37,758 bases of DNA from Zetaproteobacteria bacterium CG1_02_55_237 (lineage in GTDB: Bacteria; Pseudomonadota; Zetaproteobacteria; Mariprofundales; Mariprofundaceae), in NCBI GenBank assembly GCA_001871195.1, contig MNXA01000008.1, forward strand, positions 1-37,758. The letters run 5' to 3'. The translations under genes and the position numbers were made by a program. This document shows, in pieces, positions 7,534-14,396 of the stretch. The notes under the pieces are model-generated. The model had not been told where the DNA came from. It saw only the letters and a list, made by a program, of their open reading frames with translations, and did not search any database. Every line of letters starts with the position of its first letter. Positions within the stretch are counted from its first letter, which is position 1.

Positions 7534-8049
7534 TCAAATATCCAGCGGGGGCAGGGAAAGATGCTCGCAGGGCAGCGGCCAGTCGGGGTGGATGGCTTCG
7601 CTAACGGTGAGCAGGGCCAGATTCGGATGCTTTGCAAAGCGGGCCAGATAGGGTAGCAGGGCGGTGTCGAACAGCGGGTCGTGCGGGTCGCTTCTTAACA
7701 GATCGACATTGTGCAGGATCAACAGGGCGGGAGCGGGATTGTGCGCCAGCGCGGCGAGGAGATTCCCGAGGTCCGAAATGGTTGCGTCATCCAATCCGGC
7801 CTGCGCGCAGAGATCGCGCAGCGTGGCGGGAAAATCAGTGGCACAGAACTTCATGTCGGCATAAAGCACGCGTATCTCTGCGGGTAGGACGCTGCGCAGG
7901 TCGGCCACGGTGCGCCGCCGGCCCAAGCCGTGCGCGGCGCACAGGTTGATGCTCGCACCTGCGGAGAGGCGAGCGGCCAGTGATGCAGTGAAGGCCGGGC
8001 GCAGCAGCGCCTCACTGTCCGGGGGAATATCCTGTTCCTGATCAGCCAT
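7534..8049 (-). CDS. Orphan protein with degenerate AAA/STAND-like P-loop fold
   Basis: 171 residues, unnamed. It reads like a short ATPase core: a loop AAHGLGRRRTVADLRSVLP where a P-loop would be, a strand RVLYADMKFC, helices LRDLCAQAGL, a Walker-B-like strand ALLILHNVDLLRSDPHDP, and a sensor-like strand LALLTVSEAIHP. The invariant lysine of GxGK[ST] is replaced by arginine and the Walker B acid position is NVD. ATP hydrolysis is therefore uncertain; it may be a scaffold. The gene lies between the GGDEF gene and divergent transaldolase, 70 bp upstream of the former on the same strand. Function unknown. Confidence 0.6.
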   Translation of the reverse strand: MADQEQDIPPDSEALLRPAFTASLAARLSAGASINLCAAHGLGRRRTVADLRSVLPAEIRVLYADMKFCATDFPATLRDLCAQAGLDDATISDLGNLLAALAHNPAPALLILHNVDLLRSDPHDPLFDTALLPYLARFAKHPNLALLTVSEAIHPDWPLPCEHLSLPPLDI

Positions 8050-8179
8050 ACGTCATATTTGTCAGCGCATGCCTTAAAGTCCAGTCTGGGTGATATATCT
8101 TCGGCGATGGGTCCGCTTGGTTGTTATTCGGGCTGTGCAGGACAACAATATAGTTTGACCCGAGGCATTGGAGGTTTAT

Positions 8180-9136
8180 GTGAAAAGAAGATTGGAACAG
8201 TTGCGCCAGATGACAACGGTGGTTGCCGACACCGGCGATATCGAGGCCATTCGCAAGTGGAAGCCTGTGGATGCCACCACCAACCCGTCGCTGCTGCTCA
8301 AGGCTGTGAGCATGCCCGAATATGCTCATTTTATGGATGAAGCGGTGGCCTGGGCCCGTGAGCGGGGTAGTGAGCCAGAGCGCATCATCGCGGATGCGGG
8401 CGACAAGCTGGCAGTGATGATCGGCTGCGAGGTGTTGCAGATTGTTTCCGGCCGCATCTCCACCGAGGTGGACGCCCGCCTGTCCTTTGATACCGAGGCG
8501 ACGATTAAGCGCGTACACAGCTTGATTGAGTTGTATGCGGCGCATGGCGTCGGGCCTGAGCGCATCCTTATCAAGATCGCCTCGACCTGGGAGGGGATTC
8601 GCGCCGCCCAACGCTTGCAGCGCGATGGCATCGACTGCAATCTGACACTGCTGTTTTCGATGGCACAGGCTCGCGTGTGTGCCGATGCCGGCGTGTTTCT
8701 TATTTCTCCATTCGTCGGTCGCATTATGGACTGGTACAAGGCGCACGAGGGTCGCGATTTTACAGCGGCGGAGGATCCGGGCGTGCAGTCGGTGCAAAAC
8801 ATTTACCGTTATTACAAGAGCCACGGCTATACCACCGAGGTGATGGGCGCGAGCTTTCGCAATATCGGCGAAATTCTCGAACTGGCCGGTTGCGACCGGC
8901 TGACCATCAGCCCGGGCCTGATGCAGGAGCTTGATGCCTCGGCTGAACCTGTAAAGCGCATGCTTGCTGACGACGGCACACGTAGCGCCCGCGAGCCGTC
9001 TCTAGGCGAGGCTGCTTTCCGCTGGCAGCTTAATGAGGATGCCATGGCCAGCGAAAAGCTTGCCGAGGGCATCCGCAACTTCACTGCCGATCAGCTCAAG
9101 CTGGAGGCCCTGCTGGGCGAACGACTCGGCGCCTGA
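8180..9136 (+). CDS. tal: Transaldolase
   Basis: 318 residues, class I transaldolase of the TalB type (E. coli 317 residues), transferring a dihydroxyacetone unit between sedoheptulose-7-P and glyceraldehyde-3-P in the pentose phosphate pathway. Diagnostic blocks are [13 protein letters not shown], the Schiff-base lysine in [42 protein letters not shown] and [10 protein letters not shown]. The start is the GTG at 8180, five bases after GGAGG (8170-8174); a TTG at 8168 in frame would lie on the Shine-Dalgarno itself, and the ATG at 8178 is out of frame. A cytochrome gene follows 16 bp downstream and may share the transcript. Confidence 0.93.
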   Translation: MKRRLEQLRQMTTVVADTGDIEAIRKWKPVDATTNPSLLLKAVSMPEYAHFMDEAVAWARERGSEPERIIADAGDKLAVMIGCEVLQIVSGRISTEVDARLSFDTEATIKRVHSLIELYAAHGVGPERILIKIASTWEGIRAAQRLQRDGIDCNLTLLFSMAQARVCADAGVFLISPFVGRIMDWYKAHEGRDFTAAEDPGVQSVQNIYRYYKSHGYTTEVMGASFRNIGEILELAGCDRLTISPGLMQELDASAEPVKRMLADDGTRSAREPSLGEAAFRWQLNEDAMASEKLAEGIRNFTADQLKLEALLGERLGA

Positions 9137-9152
9137 GCCAAGGAGTAATCTG

Positions 9153-9593
9153 ATGTTCAAAAAATACGTATGGGGTTTATCGCTGGGCCTGCTCATCGGG
9201 CTGCCCGCTGTGCTGTTCGCGCTTCCGGGCGCAGGCATGGCGGGGTCGCTGGATGAGTCGGTTCAGGAGGGCAGGGCGTTGTTTATGACGGGCACATTCG
9301 GTGGAAACGGGCGCAGTTGCAACAGTTGCCACACGGGCGACGGGACGACGCTGGGCGCACTGCCCAACGGCAAGGCGATTTCCAGCCTGAATAATGCCGC
9401 CGCCATCTTCCCGCGCTACAACGCGCGGCTCGGGGTGGTGCTGAGCTTGCAGGATCAGGTGCATAACTGCATTGCCGGTGCGCTTGAGGGAACTCCTCCG
9501 GCCAGCGACAGCAGGGAGATGGTCGCGCTGATCAGTTATCTGACCTCGCTTGCGCAGGGCAAAGCCATCGATATGGGCGGCAAGCCGGAATAA
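9153..9593 (+). CDS. Periplasmic one-heme cytochrome c, SoxA/TsdA-like
   Basis: 146 residues with AAGGAG just before the ATG. An N-terminal signal (FKKYVWGLSLGLLIGLPAVLF) directs it to the periplasm; cleavage near AGMAG is plausible. There is one heme site, CNSCH in GRSCNSCHTGDG. No obvious distal methionine is present in the expected loop; instead the C-terminal part VHNCIAGALEGTPPASDSRE resembles the region of SoxA and TsdA in which a cysteine serves as the sixth heme ligand, followed by MVALISYLTSLAQG as in those proteins. Electron transfer or sulfur-compound chemistry are both possible; the partner is not encoded nearby. It follows transaldolase by 16 bp. The ligand assignment is inference. 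Confidence 0.8.
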   Translation: MFKKYVWGLSLGLLIGLPAVLFALPGAGMAGSLDESVQEGRALFMTGTFGGNGRSCNSCHTGDGTTLGALPNGKAISSLNNAAAIFPRYNARLGVVLSLQDQVHNCIAGALEGTPPASDSREMVALISYLTSLAQGKAIDMGGKPE

Positions 9594-9618
9594 GGGGAAA
9601 GGTACTGCCAGTCTGCCC

Positions 9619-10488
9619 TCAAGCCTGCTCCAGCAGGGTTTTGACGGCGGCGAAATCCTGCTCCAGCAGGGCTGCATCAGCATCGGGGGAGAAGAGCCCG
9701 GCGAGCTCGTTGCCCAGCGGCAGGTGAGCGCCGTTTTCCCGGGCCGCGGCGATGACAAACTGCATGTCCTTGGCCATATGCTTGAAGGGGAACTGCGGCG
9801 GGTAGGCCTTGGTTTTAAACATATTCTCTTTGAGCTGAAACAGGGTACAGGCGAGAGGCCCGGAAGCCACTGCATCGAGCAGGGTTTCCACATTCAGGCC
9901 CGAACGCTCGGCCAGATGTACGGCCTCGGCCATACCCTCCATCATGATGCCGAGCAGCAGATTGATAGCCAATTTCATGCTTGAGCCGCTGCCCGATTCA
10001 CCACAGCAAATTACCTTCCTGCCCATGCTGAGCAACAGCGGCTCCTGTGCCCGGATGGCATCCTCCGGGCCGCCGGCAAGGATGACCAGCGTGCCCTGTT
10101 CGGCAGGAACCTTCGAACCGGAGACCGGCGCATCGATCATGGTGATGCCCTTTCCGGCCAGCGCTGCTGCCCAGTCTTTGCTGCAGGCCGGCGGCACGGT
10201 ACTCATATTGATCACGGTTTTACCTGCGCAATTGCCGTGCAGGAGTCCATCCTCCCCGTGCAATACCGCATCCACAGCTTCCTGCCCGGTGAGCATCAGG
10301 ATGATGATATCCGAGGCATCGGCCAGCTGTGCCGGCGTGTCTACCACCTGTGCTCCTGCCGCGCGCAGGGTCTCTGCCTTGCCTGCCGTGCGGTTGTATA
10401 CGCTCAGCGCATGCCCGTGTTTGAGGATATTGGCGGCCATGGCCTGCCCCATGATGCCGAGGCCGATAAAACCGATGCGTTGTGTCAT
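9619..10488 (-). CDS. NAD(P)-dependent beta-hydroxyacid dehydrogenase
   Basis: 289 residues of the 3-hydroxyisobutyrate dehydrogenase/tartronate-semialdehyde reductase family, which includes bacterial succinic-semialdehyde reductases. It has an N-terminal Rossmann motif IGFIGLGIMGQAMAANILK, the NRT pattern after beta-2 that favours NADPH, the substrate loop DAPVSGSKVPAEQGTL, the catalytic lysine in GSSMKLAINLLLG, and a helical C-terminal dimer domain ending AKDMQFVIAAA. The ATG is preceded by AGGAGGAATCAC, a strong ribosome-binding site. It converges on the cytochrome gene and is divergent from the glycine-zipper gene. The exact substrate cannot be told from the sequence. Confidence 0.88.
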   Translation of the reverse strand: MTQRIGFIGLGIMGQAMAANILKHGHALSVYNRTAGKAETLRAAGAQVVDTPAQLADASDIIILMLTGQEAVDAVLHGEDGLLHGNCAGKTVINMSTVPPACSKDWAAALAGKGITMIDAPVSGSKVPAEQGTLVILAGGPEDAIRAQEPLLLSMGRKVICCGESGSGSSMKLAINLLLGIMMEGMAEAVHLAERSGLNVETLLDAVASGPLACTLFQLKENMFKTKAYPPQFPFKHMAKDMQFVIAAARENGAHLPLGNELAGLFSPDADAALLEQDFAAVKTLLEQA

Positions 10489-10655
10489 GTGATTCCTCCT
10501 GAATGCTGCGCTGGCCTTGCAGGATAAAGGGTTCTGCCGGTTTTTACAGTTTTGTTACATTGTTTTTCATGCCTTTTACCAAGCCCATACGCTTGCACAC
10601 ATTTCTCCCCCTAAAGTTCTCCTCATTGAGGGACACAATCCCCAAGGAGATAAAA

Positions 10656-11120
10656 ATGAAACGAATCCTTATCGCAACCATGTTGAGCACCGCATTGCTG
10701 GCAGCGCCAGTTGCCCAGGCTGCATCCAATCAGGATCGGGCCATGGCCACGGGTGCTGTGGTCGGTGCAACGGCCGGAGGTGTTGTCGGCGCAAGCCAGA
10801 ATCAGGCTCTCGAGGGTGCCATCTTCGGTGCTGTTCTGGGCACCATTGCCGGAGCTGTCATTGCCAGCAATCAGCAGGCGGTCTATGTCGCGCCGCAGCG
10901 CACGCATTATCAACCGGTCGTGCGGCATCATTTGCCGGTTGTGCGGCACTATCAGCCGGTTGTGCATCATTACAAACCTGTCGTGAAGCGCTATCAGCCG
11001 CAGGCTAATCATTACCAGCCACGTGTGCGTCAGGTTGCCTATGCCCGTCCGCAGCAGCACAGGTCCGAGCGCTATGTCGCCCCGCGCAGCTATGGCCATG
11101 AGCGTGGTGAAAGGGATTAA
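10656..11120 (+). CDS. Glycine-zipper envelope protein with histidine-rich heptad repeats
   Basis: 154 residues, start ATG six bases after AAGGAG. A signal peptide (KRILIATMLSTALLAAPVA, cleavage after AQA) is followed by a glycine-zipper hairpin of two segments, GAVVGATAGGVVGA and GAIFGAVLGTIAGAVIA, of the kind found in outer-membrane-associated zipper proteins. Residues 84-125 are six heptads of the type HYQPVVR, HHLPVVR, HYQPVVH, HYKPVVK, RYQPQAN, HYQPRVR. The tail is basic. The heptads are unlike known domains I can name; metal or anionic-polymer binding is possible. A strong terminator follows, so the gene is probably a single unit. It is conserved in style but not in any named family I can assign. 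Confidence 0.8.
   Translation: MKRILIATMLSTALLAAPVAQAASNQDRAMATGAVVGATAGGVVGASQNQALEGAIFGAVLGTIAGAVIASNQQAVYVAPQRTHYQPVVRHHLPVVRHYQPVVHHYKPVVKRYQPQANHYQPRVRQVAYARPQQHRSERYVAPRSYGHERGERD
10905..11030 (+). repeat. 21-bp coding tandem repeat (six heptads)
   Basis: Six imperfect 21-bp units encode the [HR][YH]xPxxx heptads of the glycine-zipper protein. The first four are closely similar (H[YH][QLK]PVV[RHK]) and the last two have drifted. The nucleotide period is exact, so unit number could vary between strains. Confidence 0.8.
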
Positions 11121-11160
11121 AGCCTGCTGTCGCAGGGCAAATGCGGCACAGGGTGTTTCT

Positions 11161-11198
11161 CCCGATACGGGCCGGAAGGCCCGTGTCGGGCCCGTTTT
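11161..11198 (+). terminator. Rho-independent terminator-like hairpin
   Basis: cccgatacgggcc and ggcccgtgtcggg pair over 13 bp, with one G-U, around a GGAA loop, followed by cccgttttct. It ends transcription of the glycine-zipper gene; the T-tract is short. Confidence 0.7.
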
Positions 11199-11296
11199 CT
11201 GCAGCCCTTATAGGGGATTTGTATACAAGTGAAATACCCGACCATGACGCGAGGTCTTTCATTGTTTATTCATAAAATTTTGATTAATCTTGTGCC

Positions 11297-11581
11297 ATGA
11301 GTATGACTCTTGGATTGGCCTTGCGGTTCGGCGATTACCCGCCGGCAGTAATGCTGCCGTCTGCGCCTGTTATGGCTGACAGACGCGCCGCCGTTATTGA
11401 AGCGCAGCCTATTCATGAGAGTGCAGCCATCTCCACCGGCAATTCTCTTTCCGATGGCAGACTGCGCAGGGGTATGCAGAGCAACCAGTTTTTCCGCAAT
11501 GAGCCCCTGACCTACACTGCGCAAGGCACTTCCGATGTTCCTTCCGAAGGCAACGGCTTCCTGATCGACCTCTACATCTGA
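11297..11581 (+). CDS. Small hypothetical protein, 94 residues
   Basis: Not recognised. The frame gives a soluble protein beginning MSMTLGLALRFGDYPPAVML and ending GNGFLIDLYI. It has no signal peptide, cysteines or clear fold; the middle is polar with several serine/threonine and arginine residues, and the hydrophobic end (LIDLYI) resembles the closing motif of some small uncharacterised proteobacterial proteins. The upstream sequence attgattaatcttgtgcc lacks a good ribosome-binding site, which lowers confidence. A frame on the opposite strand (11270-11623) is also open. Between 11199 and 11296 I see only AT-rich sequence that could hold a promoter. Confidence 0.4.
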   Translation: MSMTLGLALRFGDYPPAVMLPSAPVMADRRAAVIEAQPIHESAAISTGNSLSDGRLRRGMQSNQFFRNEPLTYTAQGTSDVPSEGNGFLIDLYI

Positions 11582-11691
11582 ACTCCTTCCGGGTTCGGAC
11601 GACCCGGGTGACATCCATTGCATGCAGAGCGATTCCTTACCGGACGACAGTACGTTAAATTAACCCAAAAGATATATGTTAAGTCTTATTA

Positions 11692-11708
11692 TTGGCACCC
11701 GACTTGCT
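11692..11708 (+). promoter_or_regulatory. Sigma-54 (RpoN) promoter
   Basis: TTGGCACCCGACTTGCT matches the -24/-12 consensus YTGGCACGNNNNTTGCW at every defined position but one. GG (11694-11695) and GC (11706-11707) are separated by the required 10 bases. The predicted start near 11719 lies just ahead of GGAGG (11731) and the ATG at 11741. Expression should therefore need an enhancer-binding activator; its site was not located. Confidence 0.8.
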
Positions 11709-11740
11709 AGTAAAATGAATGCCATTCGTTGGAGGTCTGC

Positions 11741-13099
11741 ATGTTTAATCTTTCTACAGCCGATCCGGCAGACGTTGCCCGTTTTTTTGAGGCAGCCGGA
11801 GTTGGCATTATCGTTTTTGATGTTGCGGACCATTGTTCTCTGCATCTGGTGTGTACCAATGGAATCTACCGCAGCATGTACGGCATGGAGCACGAACCTG
11901 CTGCCGGCTTAAGCGTGCATGATTTCCTTTCCCCTTATATCCAGCAACACTATCTCCAGCAGTTTCAGGATTGCTGCGATAGAAGGGTTGCGGTGGATGA
12001 TGAATTCCAGCTGGACCTGCGTGGAAAGACCCTTTGGCACCGGGTGCGCATGGTTCCTGTTTTCGGGAAGGATGAGACACATATCTCGCGGGTTTTTGCA
12101 ACAAGTGTTGATATCACGCAGGAGAAGTTGCTCGAAGAGGAGCTGGGGATTGTCAGTGCCCGTCTCGAGGCGATTGTTGATTCCACCTATGACGCCATCG
12201 TTTCCATTGATAACAAGCATACCATCAACACATTTAATCAGGCGGCTGAAGACCTGTTTGACTATACCCGCGAGGAGATGGTGGGTAAAAACATGGAAGT
12301 GCTTCTGCCTCAGGCTTCCCGGCCGCAACATGCCGGGCATATCGATAATTTTGGCCAGTCGCCGTTAAAGTCCCGCCCGATGGAAGCGCGTGTGGAAGTG
12401 GCAGGCTTGCGCAGGGATGGAAGTACCTTTGCTGCCGAGGTGGCGATTGCTAAAATTAAGGTGCATGGCGAGGTGGAATACACAGCCATTATTCGTGACA
12501 TCTCGGCCCAGATGCGCCTTCTCGATGAACTCAAGCATCGTGCGAAAACCGACCCCTTAACTGGCATTGCAAACAGGCGGCATTTCTTTGAAGCGACGCG
12601 AGGGGAGATTGACCGTTGTCAGCGCTATGATCACCCCCTGTCGCTGCTGGTGCTGGATCTGGATAATTTCAAATCAATCAACGATACCTATGGTCATGCG
12701 ATTGGTGATGAGGTACTCAAGGCCTTGAGCAGGGTTCTGAAGAAGCGCTCAAGAAAACTCGATGTGCCGGCGCGTCTGGGTGGAGAAGAGTTCTGCCTGC
12801 TGATCCCCGAAACCACACTTGAGCATGCCCATGAGCTGTGCATCCGCCTGCTCGAAGATATTCGTGGCATTCATACCGCTATACCGGCGCTTGGTGAGCG
12901 GGTGGTGACCGCCAGTATTGGTCTTGCTACATATCGCAAGGGCGGGGAAGACGTCGACATGCTCGTGCAACAGGCGGATGAGGCGATGTATGCGGCAAAG
13001 CATTCAGGAAAAAACAAGGTCTGTCTGGCTGATTGCAGGGATTTGCGTCAGGGTGAAAAAGGACTGCCTGATGGGTCAGGTGACTTCTGCAGCGTGTGA
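11741..13099 (+). CDS. PAS-PAS-GGDEF diguanylate cyclase
   Basis: 452 residues, start ATG five bases after GGAGG. Residues about 10-135 form a first PAS-like sensor (FEAAGVGIIVFDVADHC through ATSVDITQEKLLEEEL), residues 140-265 a second PAS (LEAIVDSTYDAIVSIDNKHT ... YTREEMVGKNMEVLLP ... AIIRDISAQ), and 270-435 a GGDEF domain (KTDPLTGIANRRHFFEA, LDLDNFKSINDTYGHAIGDE). The active site is RLGGEEFCLL, and RKLD five residues before it is a complete RxxD inhibitory site. No membrane segment is seen, so it is a cytosolic sensor making c-di-GMP in response to an unknown signal or cofactor. It is a single gene between a sigma-54 promoter and a bidirectional terminator. Confidence 0.92.
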   Translation: MFNLSTADPADVARFFEAAGVGIIVFDVADHCSLHLVCTNGIYRSMYGMEHEPAAGLSVHDFLSPYIQQHYLQQFQDCCDRRVAVDDEFQLDLRGKTLWHRVRMVPVFGKDETHISRVFATSVDITQEKLLEEELGIVSARLEAIVDSTYDAIVSIDNKHTINTFNQAAEDLFDYTREEMVGKNMEVLLPQASRPQHAGHIDNFGQSPLKSRPMEARVEVAGLRRDGSTFAAEVAIAKIKVHGEVEYTAIIRDISAQMRLLDELKHRAKTDPLTGIANRRHFFEATRGEIDRCQRYDHPLSLLVLDLDNFKSINDTYGHAIGDEVLKALSRVLKKRSRKLDVPARLGGEEFCLLIPETTLEHAHELCIRLLEDIRGIHTAIPALGERVVTASIGLATYRKGGEDVDMLVQQADEAMYAAKHSGKNKVCLADCRDLRQGEKGLPDGSGDFCSV

Positions 13100-13121
13100 C
13101 TGCTGTCGTTCGGATGAAAGC

Positions 13122-13155
13122 AAAAGGCCCTGCACATCACATGCAGGGCCTTTTC
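13122..13155. terminator. Bidirectional terminator
   Basis: aaaaggccctgca and tgcagggccttttct form a perfect 13-bp stem with A- and T-tracts on either side, between the convergent GGDEF and EamA genes. It should serve both strands. Confidence 0.9.
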
Positions 13156-13173
13156 TTTCAGGCCGGACAGGCT

Positions 13174-14067
13174 TCACAGGCGCTGAAAAAATGCCCTGAG
13201 CCTGACGGCATGGCCGCCCGTTTCAAACAGTGCCAGACCCGAAAGGATTAGCGTCGCACCCAGCACGATCTCCATGCTCAGTGGCTCGCCATTGAACATA
13301 TTACCCAGCGCCAGGGCCGTTACCGGGGTGATCAGCGTAATCATCGCTACCCGCGTTGCCTGCCCCTTCTTCAGTACATAGTAATACAGGGCGAAACCGA
13401 GCACCGAGCCGAACAGGGCCAGATAGGCAATCGAGCCTGCGGTTCTTGCCGACACATCCACAGGCGGCCCGTTGCTGCTCAAAAACCAGGTGAGCAGAAA
13501 CAAAGGCGTGGCAATGGCCAGTCCGCCGCTGGTCAGCACAATCGCCGGCACATCAGCATTGATACGCTTGACCCATACAGCACTTGCCGAGTGGATCAGC
13601 ACAGATAGCAATACGCCGCCAATACCAAAGACCATGCGCTCATCCATATGCATGCCTGTCGCGAAGATCACCGCCAAACCTGCCAGTCCGAGAAACATGC
13701 CTGCCAGTCGCGCGGGGGTCAGTGCCTCGCCCTGCAGCCAGAGCCGTGCCATGAGTCCTGTAACCACTGGCGTGAGACCGAAGATCAATGAAATCCAGCC
13801 TGATGGGATGAACTGTGCAGCCCAGTACACGGAAAGCATGGCGCCATAGATGCCGAGACCTGCCGCCACATAGGCCTGCATGGCGCGGCGATGCCATTTC
13901 ATACCATTACCAAGCAAGGCCGCCACGATCAGCGCCAGCACGGCACCGATCGCCATGCGGCTGGTCACGCCGAATACAAAGCCGACGTCCTGACTGCTCC
14001 ACAGAATAGCCAGCGGGGTTGTGCTCCAGATCATGATTACGCCTATGTATGCCATTGGCACAGACAT
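13174..14067 (-). CDS. EamA/DMT-family transporter
   Basis: 297 residues with ten predicted transmembrane helices, arranged as two EamA repeats (about 5-135 and 145-285). Typical elements are WSTTPLAILWSSQ at the start, YWAAQFIPSGWISLIFGLTP at the end of the first repeat, and LFGSVLGFALYYYVLKKGQA in the second, with LITPVTALALGNMFNGEPLS. The start ATG at 14067 has AGAAGGAG six bases upstream; an in-frame ATG at 14106 would skip it. Family members export amino acids, purines or other small metabolites; the substrate here is unknown. The 220-bp leader contains two terminator-like hairpins and a short ORF, suggesting attenuation control. Confidence 0.88.
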   Translation of the reverse strand: MSVPMAYIGVIMIWSTTPLAILWSSQDVGFVFGVTSRMAIGAVLALIVAALLGNGMKWHRRAMQAYVAAGLGIYGAMLSVYWAAQFIPSGWISLIFGLTPVVTGLMARLWLQGEALTPARLAGMFLGLAGLAVIFATGMHMDERMVFGIGGVLLSVLIHSASAVWVKRINADVPAIVLTSGGLAIATPLFLLTWFLSSNGPPVDVSARTAGSIAYLALFGSVLGFALYYYVLKKGQATRVAMITLITPVTALALGNMFNGEPLSMEIVLGATLILSGLALFETGGHAVRLRAFFQRL

Positions 14068-14109
14068 CTTAATCTCCTTCTCTCCTTTCTTTGATGGTAG
14101 AGCCAAACA

Positions 14110-14147
14110 AAAACGGCCACGGATTCGCTTGAACCCATGGCCGTTTT
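14110..14147 (-). terminator. Terminator/attenuator hairpin in the EamA leader
   Basis: On the minus strand aaaacggcca pairs with tggccgtttt, and the stem continues past one mismatch through gggttc and gaatcc to a small loop; TTTTTGTTTGG follows. The hairpin ends 42 bp before the EamA start codon, in its own leader, where read-through would be needed for expression. Confidence 0.75.
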
Positions 14148-14154
14148 GAAAAAT

Positions 14155-14181
14155 CCGATCGTCAGCTTTTGCTTACATCGG
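14155..14181 (-). promoter_or_regulatory. Second leader hairpin followed by a T-tract
   Basis: The minus strand reads ccgatgtaagc-aaaa-gctgacgatcgg, a stem of about 10 bp with a bulge and an A4 loop, followed by ATTTTTC. It lies immediately upstream of the stronger hairpin at 14110-14147 and contains the stop codon of the possible 38-codon leader ORF. The arrangement is attenuator-like. Confidence 0.5.
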
Positions 14182-14289
14182 AACGCTTATCACAACGCAT
14201 GGGCACAGGGGTAGGGCTCGTTTGACCGGAAGCCAGACGATAGCTCGAACCATTTTGTGTGCGGGCTGCGTATACATGGTGCGAATCAT
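14173..14289 (-). CDS. Possible 38-residue leader peptide
   Basis: A short frame starts MIRTMYTQPAHKMVRAIVW and ends with LCPCVVISVPM, its TAA lying inside the first leader hairpin. It is basic, contains one tryptophan and a CPC pair, and has no run of one regulatory amino acid. No good Shine-Dalgarno precedes it. TTGACA at about 14308-14313 on the minus strand could be part of a promoter. It is antisense to the extended upstream frame of the HD-GYP gene. Its reality rests on position only: a short ORF whose stop overlaps a hairpin ahead of a transporter gene. Confidence 0.35.
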   Translation of the reverse strand: MIRTMYTQPAHKMVRAIVWLPVKRALPLCPCVVISVPM

Positions 14290-14396
14290 GGTGGGCAGGC
14301 AAGGGATGTCAACGTATCTGCTTGTCACTGCGTTGGATTGACGCAGCAGCTATTGCCGCCGTCTACCGGCAAGAAAAAAGATTCCAGCTAAAGTTT

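Noticed and set aside
10905-11030. CRISPR-like periodicity
   Set aside because: The 21-bp period has no spacers and is in frame inside a protein-coding repeat.
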